From Acestrorhynchus altus (taxonomy: Eukaryota; Chordata; Actinopteri; Characiformes; Acestrorhynchidae): 64,000 nt of DNA. Location of the stretch: NCBI GenBank assembly GCA_034509495.1, contig CM067521.1, positions 3,610,064 to 3,674,063 on the forward strand, read 5' to 3'. The notes below the pieces were generated by a model that made no database searches, was not told where the DNA came from, and saw only the letters and a program-made list of their open reading frames with translations. This document shows positions 46,401-57,039 of the stretch, one piece after another. How positions within the stretch are numbered: position 1 is the stretch's first letter; every line of letters begins with the position of its first letter. Position numbers and translations under genes: made by a program.

Positions 46401-49400
46401 AGCTTCATCAGGATTCAAAGATCTTGAAATGCTAGTTATCTGTGTATTCCCCAAAGTTCTGCTTTGAAATCTTTTCATTAAACCTGCAGGAGTAATAATT
46501 CAGTTATATCTTTATATAAAGTCATATTGTAAAGTAATGGACTAAAGCTAATGAAGTGCTGACTTGGTAGAGTTTTGAAGTATTTTAGAAAATGTGATAT
46601 TTTCTTAAGATGATTCAGGCAAATTGATTAGCATTTCTCACTAAATTGGAATAAATACAAACAATCGAAATGTATCCAGGTGTGCTGCTCACACATTTAA
46701 CAAACCTGTGCAATGGCTGGAGAAGACCCAATTCTGTGGCATTATCAAAGACATTAACTTTTAGAATCCTAAACCAATGTTTTCCTATTTTAACATACTT
46801 TTACTGCGTTAATATTTACATCATATGAATTTTACTATGTTTATAAAAACATTTACCTGTTTTTGAGCTCAAAAGGCAATAATTTTGATTTTTTTTTTGT
46901 AATGATTAGACTGACCAAACAACCTGAATGTCCTTTATTATTTCTGTTATCTATGTATCAGCATTATCCCCTCTCAAGAGTGACGGACAAAAAAAAAATC
47001 TATTTTTGTTTAAGCAAATAAACGAAAACAGCTCCATCTCATTTTCAGTAACCATAGAGTCAGACATCATTAGCCCCGCCCCTCTCACTGATCAGTCAGA
47101 GTCTGCATGCAGACAGAGCAGTAAACATGCACTGGAACCTTTTTTGACATTTAAACTGAGATTTAATTCAGTTGGAAATGAGTGAATTTTAGCCTTTTCC
47201 TGACCTGGATAATTTGGCTTATAAGGTACGTGTATCATGAGTTACGAAGCGTACGTGTATCATGTCTCGGTCACTCTGATCCTGAGTTACGAAGCGTACG
47301 TGTATCATGTCTCGGTCACTCTGATCCTGAGTTACGAAGCGTACGTGTATCATGTCTTGGTCACTCTGATCCTGAGTTACGAAGCGTACGGGTATCATGT
47401 CTCGGTCACTCTGATCCTGAGTTATGAAGCATATGTGTATCATGTCTCGGTCACTCTGAGTTAGAAAATGGCATGAAGCTTCCTGCAAAGTGTGGATTTT
47501 GGGTTCTAAGAAATAAAGGGTCTGCGACTCACATCACCATGGGTTCTTACAGGTTAAGCCAAGATCATAATAAAGACATTAAGAACAACAATCCAGCCAT
47601 ATATGGCACCTTTCAATCAAACGTTTTAGTGTGTGCAGCCCCACTGAGTGTGTTCAGTGATCTTTCAGACAGATTTTACTATGTATTACACAGATGGAAA
47701 GAAGTTGCCTTTAAACATGCAGAGGAATTTACTCACCAAATAATCCATACACTGTTTCCGTACCACGTCGTGCATGTCTTGGTCCCCATATACTTGATCA
47801 GCTACAGAAATATTGCAAATTGAGATATTTGGATTCAGACAGTATGGCAGTATGAGTGTGAATAATGCAGAACATGGAAAACAATGATAGTTACCAACTG
47901 CTCTGAAGAGACACGCCCCATCCTCTTTCATCTTTTTGATTAGAAATCCTTTTTTGTCCTTCAGTGCTTTCTCAAACCACTGCTCTTCCTGTGGAGAACA
48001 ATACGATTGTATGTGTACATATCTAAAACAGTAATAATACTTTAAATTCATTTACTTAGAAATAAAATAAATAATAAACATATTTGCTTTAGGATGTGAG
48101 GACGTCTTGCTTTTCCAGTAATGCTGTATGCTGGACATGTGACTGCCCAACCTCTGAGACTAAAAGGAGAAGTATGGAAATAAACTGCTCAGAAATAAAG
48201 GGAACACACATCACACATCAGATCTTGGTGAATGAAAGGATCACGTTGAAAATCTTTACTGAGAATAATATGACGTAACAGTCAATGGAGGGCTGGATTT
48301 AAATTCATTCCGAAATTCATTTTGACTCTTGGCGGTGATGACGCACGATACAATAGAGGTTTTCAATTAGATTCAGGTCTGGGGAACATGAGGGCCAATC
48401 ATTAGCATCAATGCCTTCACTGTCCAGGAGCCGCCTGTACACCTCAGGCAACATAAGGCCCCTGCACCAGGAGCAATGTAGGCCACACTGCACCAGCGTA
48501 AGTTCTGACAACAGCTGAGGATTTCATCTTGGTACCTAATAGCATTCATGGAATCTATGGCAATTACGTGGAGAGTTGCGCAACCCTCCCATGATATGTG
48601 CCCCTAACTCTAACCACCCGTCACTGACCATCACCAAACCTGTTGCTGGATGAGGTTGCGGGCAGCATAACATCTGTCTTTATGCCATATGAGCTCAAAG
48701 TGAACCTACTCTCATTTGTAAAGAGAACCGGATACCACTGGACATGCTGGTTCTCTCAGGTGAAGACCAATCGAACTGCATGGTGCTGGGCTCGTCCCAC
48801 TAGAGGTCGCTGGGCTCTCACACTACACTCACAGGGTCTGTTCCTGACAATTTTTTCCTAAGGAATCCACACTAGTACAAAGGTTCCTTGTACAAAGGAA
48901 CAGATACCAGTGCCGCTGCTGGGCTGATGCCCTTCTACAGCCTTGTCCTGCTTTTATGTTATGACCTGTTCCCTGGTATCTCCTTCATGCTCACTAGACT
49001 GTGCTGGGAGACACAGCAAACCTTCTTACAACAGAACATATGAAATGTGCCATCCTGGAGGAGCTGGACTACCTGTGTAACCTGAATGGGCAGGAGGTAC
49101 CGTCTCAATCTACCAATAGTGACAAGGACAAATACAGGGAAGGATGAAGGATAAAGAGACAGCAACTGTCTGTGGCCACCTGGGCAGATTGATATCCCTC
49201 ATGTTTAACTGACTTGGTGTCATACTGTGATGAACAAGTGTTCCCTTTATTTTTGAGGATTTAAAGTATTATCTTTTTTTCTACTAGATCTTTTAGCATT
49301 GCTGTGAGGATTTGATTGCATTCACCAATAAGAGTGTCAGTGAGGTCAGGATGTTGGATGATGATCTCCCCCACCTCGTCCCAAAAGTACTGGATGGAAC

Positions 49401-52400
49401 TACACTATTCCAGAGAAAATAGCTCCACTTCTCCACAGCTCAATGCTGGTGGTTTTAAACCCCTCTAGCTCATGCCTGGTATCAGACATCGTACCAACTG
49501 GTTCAGGTTACTCTGCTTCAGAGAGTACTTTTCAGAGATTATTACCTACAGTGTACAATATTGACATTTCAATATTTATATCTATATTGTGATATATCGA
49601 AATTGATATCAATATTGAGATATGAAACAGTGAGGGACTGAGGACGATATCGTTCATATTGTTTTAAAGGATGTTGTTTGTAGGGATGTGATGGAGCTGA
49701 GGAAAATCCGCATCCATCAGATTCGAATTTTTTAGCTACAAATCCGTCGAAAGCGAATGCGGTTTTGGTAAACACGGGGCCAAGAACACCCGATAAACCC
49801 CGATACGCCCATTTGTGCTTATATTTTTGTATTTTTTCAACACAAATACTTGATGCTTAAACAGGCCATCAGCCACAGGTAGTCCGTTTTCTGATCCTAT
49901 ATTTCGTTTCGTCCCGTGTTTATTCTTCGCCTGTTTTTCGACTCCGTCCCTGGTTTGTCCAGTCTGGTTTTGTCTCTCCTGCCTGTTATTGTTCTGGACT
50001 GTTTGACTCTGTTTAACGCATTTGTCCCATTAAAATGCTGTGTTTATATCTGCGTCTGCTTCGTGCTGTCCGGTCCTGATGGTATGAATGGTTCTGTTTT
50101 ATATACCCGCGGCGACTTCAAATCCGCATTCCGAGGAAAATTGGCCCTAAAACGTCCGTCAAATTCAAATCTGCTAAAAATAGTCGAAGTTCGAATGTCA
50201 TCGAATTCGAATTTCGTCACATCCCTAGTTGTTTGAATCTTGTGGAAAACTTATTTTGCTCCTTCGATGTGCTCCTCCAATGATTTTGTTTTATTAACAT
50301 CACCCAGCGCTACTACAGTGTTTATGTAAAAGTCTCCCCTTTGAAACCAAATAAAAATCCTGCACGTGACGGAGACCTCTGCTTATTTTGTAATCCAGCT
50401 AATGACGCCGATTATAATCTGATGTATATTTTCGTTGTTCATCTTAACTGATCAGAAATTGGGATATTCTCTATTTAAGCAAACATACATGGTATGATAA
50501 CCATTCGTTCATATTTATTTTTCAATGTAACCACACCAGAGTTTACCTACAACCCACATACTATTGCAACCCTACCTAACTCGTAGTTCACTCCCAGTTT
50601 ACTAAACATAAAATCATTCACCTAAAACTAAGTGTCACGATTGAGTAAAAACACTTGACTAATCTACTCCTGCAGCACCATGTCTGACCAGCCATATGAG
50701 TCAAACTCCAGTCTGAGGTCACATAAACAGTTCAGCGGATAAAGCCTATTCACACACACAGCAGTCCAGAAAAGTCTGGCTGGGTTAAGATTCGGCCTCG
50801 CTTCACATCTTGGCAGCATTAGATAGAACACTTTTGTTTACAGTGCAGCCGGTATTCACAGTGTTTCTCTTGTTGCACACAGACGTTTCAGTCTGATTCC
50901 AAAACTGATTCAATTCACTTTTTTCCTCAAACTTCTACACACAATACTCCACAATGCCAGAAACGTTTGTTGTGCAAATTTATATTAAAAAAATAATAAT
51001 AATAAATAAATAAAAATAAAAATAATACATAAATATTCACAGCCTTTGTCATGACGCTCAAAATGGAGTTCAGGTGTATCTAGTTTCCACTGATCATCCT
51101 TCAGATGTTTCTACAGCTTGATTGGACACCTGTGGTAAATTCAGTTGGTTGAACGTGATTTGTGGAAAGACACACAGCTGTTTAAATAAGGTCCCGTAGT
51201 AGACAGTGCATGTTCGAGCACAAACCACGCCATGAAGTCTGAGGAACTGTCTGTAGACCTCCGGGACAGGATTGTATCGAGACACAGTACAGAAAAATAT
51301 CTGCTGCACTGAAGGCATAGTGTCCTCCATCGTCCATAAATGGAAGAAGTTTGGAACCACAATGACTCTTCACAGAGCTGGCCAATGAGGCAAACTGAGT
51401 GATCATGGTAGAAGGGCCTTAGATGGGGAGGTAACCAAGAACCCAGTGGTCACTCTGTCAGAGCTCCAATGTTGCAACCTTCCAGAAGGACCATTTCTTC
51501 AGCACTCCACCAGTCAGGCCTGTATGGTAGAGTCGCCAGACGGAAGCCACTCCTCAGTAAAAGGCACATGACAGCCCATTCGGAGTTTACCAAAAGGCAC
51601 CTAAAGTACTCTTAGACCATGAGAAACAAAAAGATTGAACATTCTGGACTGAATGACCATCTTCCAACAGGACAACGACCCTAACCACAGCCAAGATAAC
51701 AAAGGAATGGCTTCTGGACATCTAGAAATGGTTGCGCACCGACACTCCCCATCCAATCTGATGGACCTTGAGAGGTTCTGCAAAGAAGAATGGGAGAAAC
51801 TTCCAAAAACAGGTTCCAGGCTTGTAGCATCAAACTCAAAAACACTTGAGGCTGTAATTGCAGCCAAAGATGCTTCAAAAATGTATTGAGCAAAGGCTGT
51901 GAAAATGTATGTACACGTTATATCATTTGCAATGATTTCAAATACGTTTCTCACTTTGTCATCGTGCGGGATTGTGTGTAGACGGTTGAAGAGAATCCGT
52001 TTTGGAATAAGACTTCAACATAACAGAAGTGCAGCACTGTGAAAACTATGTAGATGCAGTGTGTATGGCTCACAGCGAGCAGATGACACACACACAATTC
52101 AGAATCGTTACGTAAGAATAAAAACATGACAGTAAACATTATTGTACTGACTACTGATTTCAGCTAGATCACGGTGATTTTAAGCTTTAAGTACCTCTTT
52201 GTTTTGTTGAATTCTGATTTCAGAATTATTACTAAACTGACTAACATTATTTCTGAATAGTCAACAGTACTGCTAATTCCACTTTTCAGTAGCTCTACTG
52301 ATCTTCAGCACTATTACTGAACACTGATGTCTGACTCTAAATCCTCTGATCTTCAGTACTATCTCTGACTCTAGGTCCCTTGACTCTAGGTCCCATGACT

Positions 52401-53233
52401 CTAGGTCCTATGACTCTAGGTCCTATGACTCTAGGTCCTCTGATCTTCAGTACTATTACTGAACACTGATGTCTGACTCTAAATCCTCTGCTCTTCAGTA
52501 CTATCTCTGACTCTAGGTCCTCTGACTCTAGGTCCTCTGACTCTAGGTCCTCTGATCTTCAGTACTATTACTGAACACTGATGTCTGACTCTAAATCCTC
52601 TGATCTTCAGTACTATCTCTGACTCTAGGTCCCTTGACTCTAGGTCCCATGACTCTAGGTCCTATGACTCTAGGTCCTATGACTCTAGGTCCTCTGATCT
52701 TCAGTACTATTACTGAACACTGATGTCTGACTCTAAATCCTCTGCTCTTCAGTGCTATCTCTGACTCTAGGTCCCTTGACTCTAGGTCTTCTGACTCTAG
52801 GTCCCTTGGTCTTCAGTACCTGCTCCACAGTGTGAGGATCTAGCGCCTGCAGTCGAACTGAATTCTCATATTCATCCTCACTGTTGTTGCCCGCGGCTCC
52901 GTCCTCGGTCTCGGGCCCCGGGGCGCCCCCCCCTCCGCCCGCCATGCCCCCCGCGCAGACGGCCTGCCTCCTCCGCTTACTGAGTCCGGGTCCGGAGCAG
53001 CAGGGCAGGTCCCCTAGGAGCTCGCACGGGGCCCCCGCCGCCGCTGGCGAGCCGCAGGGCTGCGGAGGCGCCTCGGCAGCGCCCCGTCGGTCCTCGGCGT
53101 TCGGGTAGGAGGACCAGGGCGGGGGGGAGGCCCGGGGCCTCGTGCTGCTACGACCCCCCAGCGCGTCCGCGTCCTCCGCGCGCTCGGCCGCGCCGCCCGT
53201 CCCGCTCGACTTCTTCTTCGGCAGGATCGTCAT
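40411..53233 (-). CDS. otud5: OTUD5 (DUBA) deubiquitinase, nine coding exons
   Basis: Exons in gene order: 53233-52820, 47988-47895, 47801-47737, 46271-46115, 46029-45881, 44205-44023, 41968-41764, 41237-41121, 40532-40411. Phases agree and give 1506 nt, 501 residues plus stop; human OTUD5 is 571. The start MTILPKKK matches the family. OTUD5 removes K48/K63 ubiquitin chains and restrains interferon signalling through TRAF3. The OTU catalytic site is present: Asp161 and Cys164 in KEDGACLFRAV, and His269 in RNIHYNSVVNPNKATIG. The CK2 phosphorylation motif NSEDEYE is kept, with Ser118 matching human Ser177. A C-terminal ubiquitin-interacting helix (DDEILASVLAVSQQEYLDS) ends the protein. The low-complexity N-terminus is shorter than human. 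A five-residue loop before EPINTF is missing. Introns hold several transposons. The a/b fish paralogue is not resolved. Confidence 0.96.
41421..41748. mobile_element. Internally deleted Tc1-like element beside an otud5 splice site
   Basis: The left end 'acagtgcatcaggaaagtat' and right part 'gtgctgtgaatactttcact' are termini of the Tc1 family whose longer copy lies at 51020-52060. The middle joins N-terminal-side text ('ggtgtccaatcaagctgtag') directly to the far tail. Its right end lies only 15 bp from the exon boundary at 41764. It occupies most of the 526-bp intron between the seventh and eighth coding exons. Confidence 0.75.
43670..43860 (-). mobile_element. LINE 3' end fragment in otud5 intron 6
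   Basis: The phrase 'gatagaactttattgatccc' followed by 'ttgggagggttccctcaggg' is a very common fish LINE 3' end read in reverse. The rest is AT-rich. No coding part remains. Confidence 0.65.
44383..45593 (-). mobile_element. 1.2-kb Tc1-like element, degenerate, in otud5 intron 5
   Basis: Flanked by TA on both sides. Left end 'cagtagtgtgcaaaagtttg', right end its inverted partner ('aatatttgcattccactg'). The minus strand carries transposase remnants, including WTSQSSDLNFIGNRWIDLKR, equivalent to the WPAQSPDLNPIENLW DDE motif. Full length for the family, but with multiple stops and frameshifts, so inactive. It has the same strand as otud5. Confidence 0.85.
47068..47200. repeat. Dispersed repeat fragment (hAT-like family) in otud5 intron 3
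   Basis: Contains 'attagccccgcccctctcac', 'cagtcagagtctgcatgcag' and 'gtaaacatgcactggaac', matching 7410-7530 and, inverted, 330-450. The 45-bp tandem repeat begins shortly after it. Confidence 0.6.
47238..47462. repeat. 45-bp tandem repeat, 5 units, in otud5 intron 3
   Basis: Units of 45 bp start 'gagttacgaagcgtacgtgt' and continue 'atcatgtctcggtcactctg'. The 45-bp length is a multiple of three and the unit lacks stops in several frames, so both strands show 75-89 codon open frames. These are not genes: they lie inside an intron and consist only of the repeat. Confidence 0.92.
48180..49265 (-). mobile_element. Tc1-like element, degenerate, in otud5 intron 1
   Basis: Inverted ends: 'ctcagaaataaagggaacac' at 48188-48207 and its partner 'gtgttccctttatttttgag' at 49238-49257, one mismatch in 20. 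The minus strand encodes NDWPSCSPDLNLIENLYCIV, a clear Tc1 DDE-region motif. Other parts are frameshifted. The length of about 1.1 kb fits a near full-length copy. Confidence 0.85.
49681..50227. mobile_element. 547-bp non-autonomous hAT element with perfect 8-bp duplication
   Basis: Starts 'tagggatgtgatgga' and ends with the inverted 'tcgtcacatcccta'. The flanks are identical: gttgtttg at 49673-49680 and at 50228-50235. This is the signature of hAT insertion. The interior includes a CT-rich stretch (49880-50090) unlike the ends, with a 'cattaaaatgctgtgtttat' block like a retroelement tail. Its 106-codon open frame has no recognisable motif. It lies in otud5 intron 1. Confidence 0.88.
51020..52060 (+). 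mobile_element. Tc1-like element, degenerate, in otud5 intron 1
   Basis: From about 51230 the plus strand reads MKSEELSVDLRDRIVSRHS, the N-terminus of a fish Tc1 transposase, followed by a broken helix-turn-helix region. Further on 'ttccaacaggacaacgaccc' gives the FQQDNDPNH catalytic motif. The tail 'tttggaataagacttcaaca' matches the terminus. Several stops and frameshifts make it inactive. The strand is opposite to otud5. Confidence 0.85.
52317..52819. repeat. otud5: Nested tandem array at the otud5 exon 1 donor
   Basis: A short unit of about 14-15 bp (tgactctaggtcct) repeats in clusters within longer units marked by 'acactgatgtctgactctaa' at 52321, 52463, 52575 and 52717. Spacings are 142, 112 and 142 bp, so a dimer of about 254 bp has itself been duplicated. 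The last unit runs into the 5' splice site of otud5 exon 1 at 52819. On the minus strand most units carry GTACTGAAG, the same sequence as the real donor. Confidence 0.88.
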
Positions 53234-53600
53234 CGCAGTGCCGGACAGTCGGTCACGCGGCCGCGAGCCGCGCACTTCTCCGTTGTCGTGTCGAGCGGCG
53301 CCTGCGCGTTAATACGAGCGTTTAACGGACCACGCGCTGTATTTGGCAACGGAAAGAAAACAGCGGCTCCGCGGCAGCTCGCGCTCCCACAAATATCAAC
53401 AAACACTGCGTCACTTCCTCACGCCCTTCACCACGCCCCTTCCTCACGGCCTTCACGGCGCCCACTGCCGGCTCGGTTCAATTATTATGTAGAATTAGCA
53501 GAAAGCCAGCCAATCAGCCCCGCGTCTGAAGCGTCGTCAATCATCCCGGCTCTCTGATTGGCTGCCGACGATGAAGCCATAAGCCGCTTTCCAATTTAAG
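52840..53600 (-). promoter_or_regulatory. otud5: CpG-island promoter and first exon of otud5
   Basis: CpG-dense sequence covers otud5 coding exon 1 and about 350 bp upstream. Two CCAAT boxes in opposite orientation lie at about 53511 (CCAATCA) and 53557 (ATTGGCT), near where the island ends. The arrangement is like that of the brpf3 island. Open frames on the opposite strand (52884-53108, 53288-53557) are a by-product of GC content. Confidence 0.75.
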
Positions 53601-53845
53601 AGTCGGGTATTAGAATTTTACAAAATAAAAGTTACAAAGTGAAACTCATACTTTCAATATTATCAAATGATCTATAAGAACAATTGATCATTATATTCAG
53701 TAAATACAACTTTATCTACTTTAACGAAATCTGATGTCTATTTTGATTTGTACATTCATTTCCTTTATTTAATGTTTGTTTTGAATTTGTCATTTATTGA
53801 TTTGTCTTTTTCTAGCAGTAATAATAATAATAATAATAATAATAA

Positions 53846-53876
<31 letters not shown>

Positions 53877-54665
53877 TATTACTATTATTGTTGTTGTTGT
53901 TGTTGGTCACTGACAAATCTGAGATGATCTGCCTCATCAACGGTGAGGACAGCAAGTGTAGAGAACTGATTCAGGACTTTGTGGACTGGGATCTGCAGAA
54001 CCACCTCCAGATGAACACAGGGAAGCCCAAAAGAACTGGTTAAAAAGTAAACTGCTTTAATGAAACCAAGACTTTACATACTTTATTCATTTTTTTTATA
54101 TTTTTATATCACCAATCATTTTGAGGGAAATGTATAAATAACAAAAGAAACACTGCATTCGACAAATAATAAACAGGCAAAACACAGGCATAATAAAGGG
54201 CAAATAAAGGAAGAGACAGCTACTTCAATCAAATCAGGAAACAATACAACAATTCCAAAGATTTATTTGTTTTCAATTTTTTACAGAGCATTTTTTACAG
54301 TCCCTCCATTTTCACAGGGTCAATTGTAATTTTACAAATTCACATCATTATAATTATAAGGAATATTTTTTAATACTTGGCTGTATGTTCTTTGCAATCA
54401 ATACCTGCCTGAAGTCTGGAACACATTGGTATAACCAACACTGAATTATCTTCATTAAGATGGTTTACTAGGCTTTTCCTGCAGCCACCATCACCTTCCA
54501 TAGTCTTCTAGACCCTTTTTAGGGACGCTGAAGAGTCTAAGCACCCATAAAAATTATAAATAAAAAAATTGCTTTTGTTGAATTACTTTAAACAGAAATC
54601 TTTCTGATTAATTGAAGCCCTGTTTGAGTCACTGTTTAAGTGCCCATTGGCATTGAATTAAAAAC
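53600..54665. other. Intergenic stretch with trinucleotide microsatellite
   Basis: AT-rich DNA upstream of otud5 with no gene visible. At 53818-53905 a run of (ATA)n turns into (ATT)n and then (TTG)n. The first two parts are reverse complements and could form a cruciform. Confidence 0.65.
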
Positions 54666-54669
54666 AATA

Positions 54670-55100
54670 AAATGGGCCCCGAGTGGCATAGCGGGCTAAG
54701 GCGCTATGGTTCGAATCCAGGTTCATGCTGCTCACCATCAGCAGCCGGGGTCCAGACGGAGAGCAATTGGCTTGCTCTCCCTCGGGAGGTGGGTAGATGG
54801 CACTCTTCCCACATCTCACAAGTGCGCTGCTGGTCGACGCAGGCGTCTGCCGTCAATTGTGTCAGATCCAGGGATCCAGATCCAGTGTTCTTCTCCAAGC
54901 GCGATGGCTGCATGGCAACGATACAAATGGCGGCAGTTCAAAAAGAGGTGGTAGGCTATCGTCACATGACTTGGAGGAAACGTGGACGATTTCTCCCCCC
55001 TTGGCGTCGAGAGCAGGGCATGTAATGTGGGAGGCTACTTAGGGGGATGGGTAATTGAGTGGTAGCGCCATAGCCCGCTACACCACTCGGGGCCCATTTC
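54670..55100. mobile_element. Foldback element with tRNA-like (SINE-type) head
   Basis: Begins 'atgggccccgagtggcatag' and ends with the inverted partner 'ccactcggggcccatt', inverted over about 38 bp. Inside the left end an A-box-like TGGCATAGCGGG and a B-box GGTTCGAATCC lie at about 54681 and 54709, the spacing of a RNA polymerase III promoter. The tRNA fold itself does not complete. The overlapping open frames (81-117 codons) match no family. Class uncertain: SINE head joined to a TIR element. Confidence 0.6.
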
Positions 55101-55299
55101 ATTAGTAGGGGTGAACATTTTGAAAAAATGATTATGTTGATTATATATAAAGTGAAATATTTCAAGCCTTTTTTGTTTTAGTGTTTATCAGTTTGGTTTA
55201 TAACTCAGGAATATCAGAAATCTAGTTTCTTTTTTATTAGAATATTACATTTGGAATGAATTACTACTCACAGTATAAATACAGTGTCTAGTTCTGCAC

Positions 55300-55800
55300 A
55301 CACAACTGAAGTCATGGTGACTATTGATGTGACAGTTGTCCAGAAGATTATTATCAACCCCCTCCACAAGGAAGGTCACAGAAGGTCATTGTTGGCTGTT
55401 GTCAGAGAGGTGTATCAAAGCATATTAGTGGAAAGTTGACTGGAAGGGAAAAATGTGGTGGGAAAAAGGTGCACGAGCAACAGGGATGACCACAGCCTTG
55501 ACCAGATTGTCATTCAAGAACTTTGGAGAGCATGTCATCTGCTGGTGTTGGTCCACTACATTTTATCAAGGCCAGAGTAAATGCAGCATCTAAAAGAAGA
55601 TTTTCGAGCACTTCATTCTTCCATCTGAGGATGAGCTTCATGCAGATGCCGATTTCCTTTTCCAGCAGGACTCAGCTCCTGCCCACAGAGCCAAAACTGA
55701 TGCCAAATGATTCACTGTGCTTAACTGGCCACCCAACTCTCCTGACCTGAAGCCCATAGAGAATGTATGGGGTATGATCAAAAGATATAGCACATTCTTT
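55300..55800 (+). mobile_element. Tc1/mariner-type transposase fossil
   Basis: The plus strand reads FQQDSAPAHRAKTDAK near 55657 and WPPNSPDLKPIENVWGMIKR near 55720. These are the catalytic Asp and Asp/Glu motifs of Tc1-like transposases. An in-frame stop falls between them and the N-terminal half is broken. Termini were not found. Confidence 0.8.
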
Positions 55801-56597
55801 ACTGTTTGATCTTATAAAATATTGAATAATTTAATGACTGTTGAATGACCATTAATATTCAAATTCAACTACAACACAAACACATTCTTCACTGCTCCTT
55901 TAGAAGCTCCATCTCCTAAAAATCATGCATGTGCATTACAAAAGTAGTGACCCTGGACTTGCAGATGATGAAAACATTACAGAGTTAAAACTAGCAACAG
56001 TTATTTCTTTATACAGAATTTCAGTGAACGAGAAGATAACATTTCACAGCTATCAGCTAAGCTAATTAACTACCTTCCCGTAACAAAGCACCATTGATAA
56101 TGCCACCAATTATATTAGTTTCTGAGATATTCAGAATTTTTTCCCACCTTAATTATAAGTTCATATCTGTAGATGTTAACCTGAGAAATCAATAATCATT
56201 ATTAAGTCTAATAATCACCACCTCAAAGTCTTTAACAAGCTGTTGATACCAGTCTGGAACTAGAGTTTAACTGGAATATATTAAGATTTAGGGGCCAGCA
56301 TTCAAAGGGGCCAGGGAACAGGGACCACAATCATAAAGGTTTTGGGTTGAGTTTAGGATTAGGGTTCTAATAGTAAGTTAGGGTTAATTTTAGGGTCAGG
56401 AGTAAGGGCTATAATTAGTTTGTGAGTTAAGGTTTGGGTTACATTTTGCTTAACCCCTTTAAAAGTCTATATTCACTCTGTGTCCTAAGGGTCAAAAATA
56501 GCCCTTCTTCAGTAAACCCCTAAAATAAAATAGCTTAAGGTTTTGAACCTTCAGGTGTGTTAGGACAAGACTTTCACAGCTGCAGCAGAGATTTGGA

Positions 56598-56600
<3 letters not shown>
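55800..56600. other. Intergenic stretch without recognised gene
   Basis: AT-rich, no gene seen. Near 56340-56460 there are loosely spaced 'ttagggtt' and 'gggttaa' words resembling low-complexity repeat rather than a telomeric tract. Confidence 0.55.

Positions 56601-56602
<2 letters not shown>

Positions 56603-56674
<72 letters not shown>
56603..56674 (+). repeat. (GT)n microsatellite, about 36 units
   Basis: An uninterrupted GT run of about 70 bp. The minus-strand open frame through it (repeated His-Thr) is a by-product. Confidence 0.95.
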
Positions 56675-56675
<1 letters not shown>

Positions 56676-57039
56676 ATTTTTTCTTTGGGGAATATAAATA
56701 ACTAAATAACTGGCAGGTCAAAAATTACCCTTAGACAAATTTTGTTCCCTGAAGGTACAGGAGACACTTTAGTAAAAGCAATCAAATTCCATGTTGAAAG
56801 AAGATCCCAAAGGAAGAGTTAAAGGAAATAAGTTATTAAGTATAAGCAATCTCATTGTATTCTAATGCTATTGAAACTCCACTGAAGCACCACATGCGTA
56901 AAATGGTTGAGACCATTGAACTCAGACTCAAAGGTAAATATGTGTAAATACTGTAAATATTTTAATACATGTTTTACTGCAGCAAAGTACCTGCTCCTAA
57001 ATTTTTAGGTTTGATTTGAAGAAGAAAGGATCTCCAGAA

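Noticed and set aside
47219..47488. Open frames of 75-89 codons on both strands
   Set aside because: They consist only of the 45-bp tandem repeat in an otud5 intron.
49916..50236. 106-codon hydrophobic open frame as a membrane protein gene
   Set aside because: It lies wholly inside a hAT element within an otud5 intron and shows no family motif.
52884..53557. Plus-strand open frames at the otud5 promoter
   Set aside because: Antisense to otud5 exon 1 or inside its CpG island; composition is explained by GC content.
54670..54760. Possible tRNA gene
   Set aside because: A- and B-box-like motifs are present but the cloverleaf does not close and the sequence belongs to a longer repeat.
56340..56460. 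Telomere-like TTAGGG words
   Set aside because: They are irregularly spaced and mixed with other sequence; too few to call an interstitial telomeric tract.
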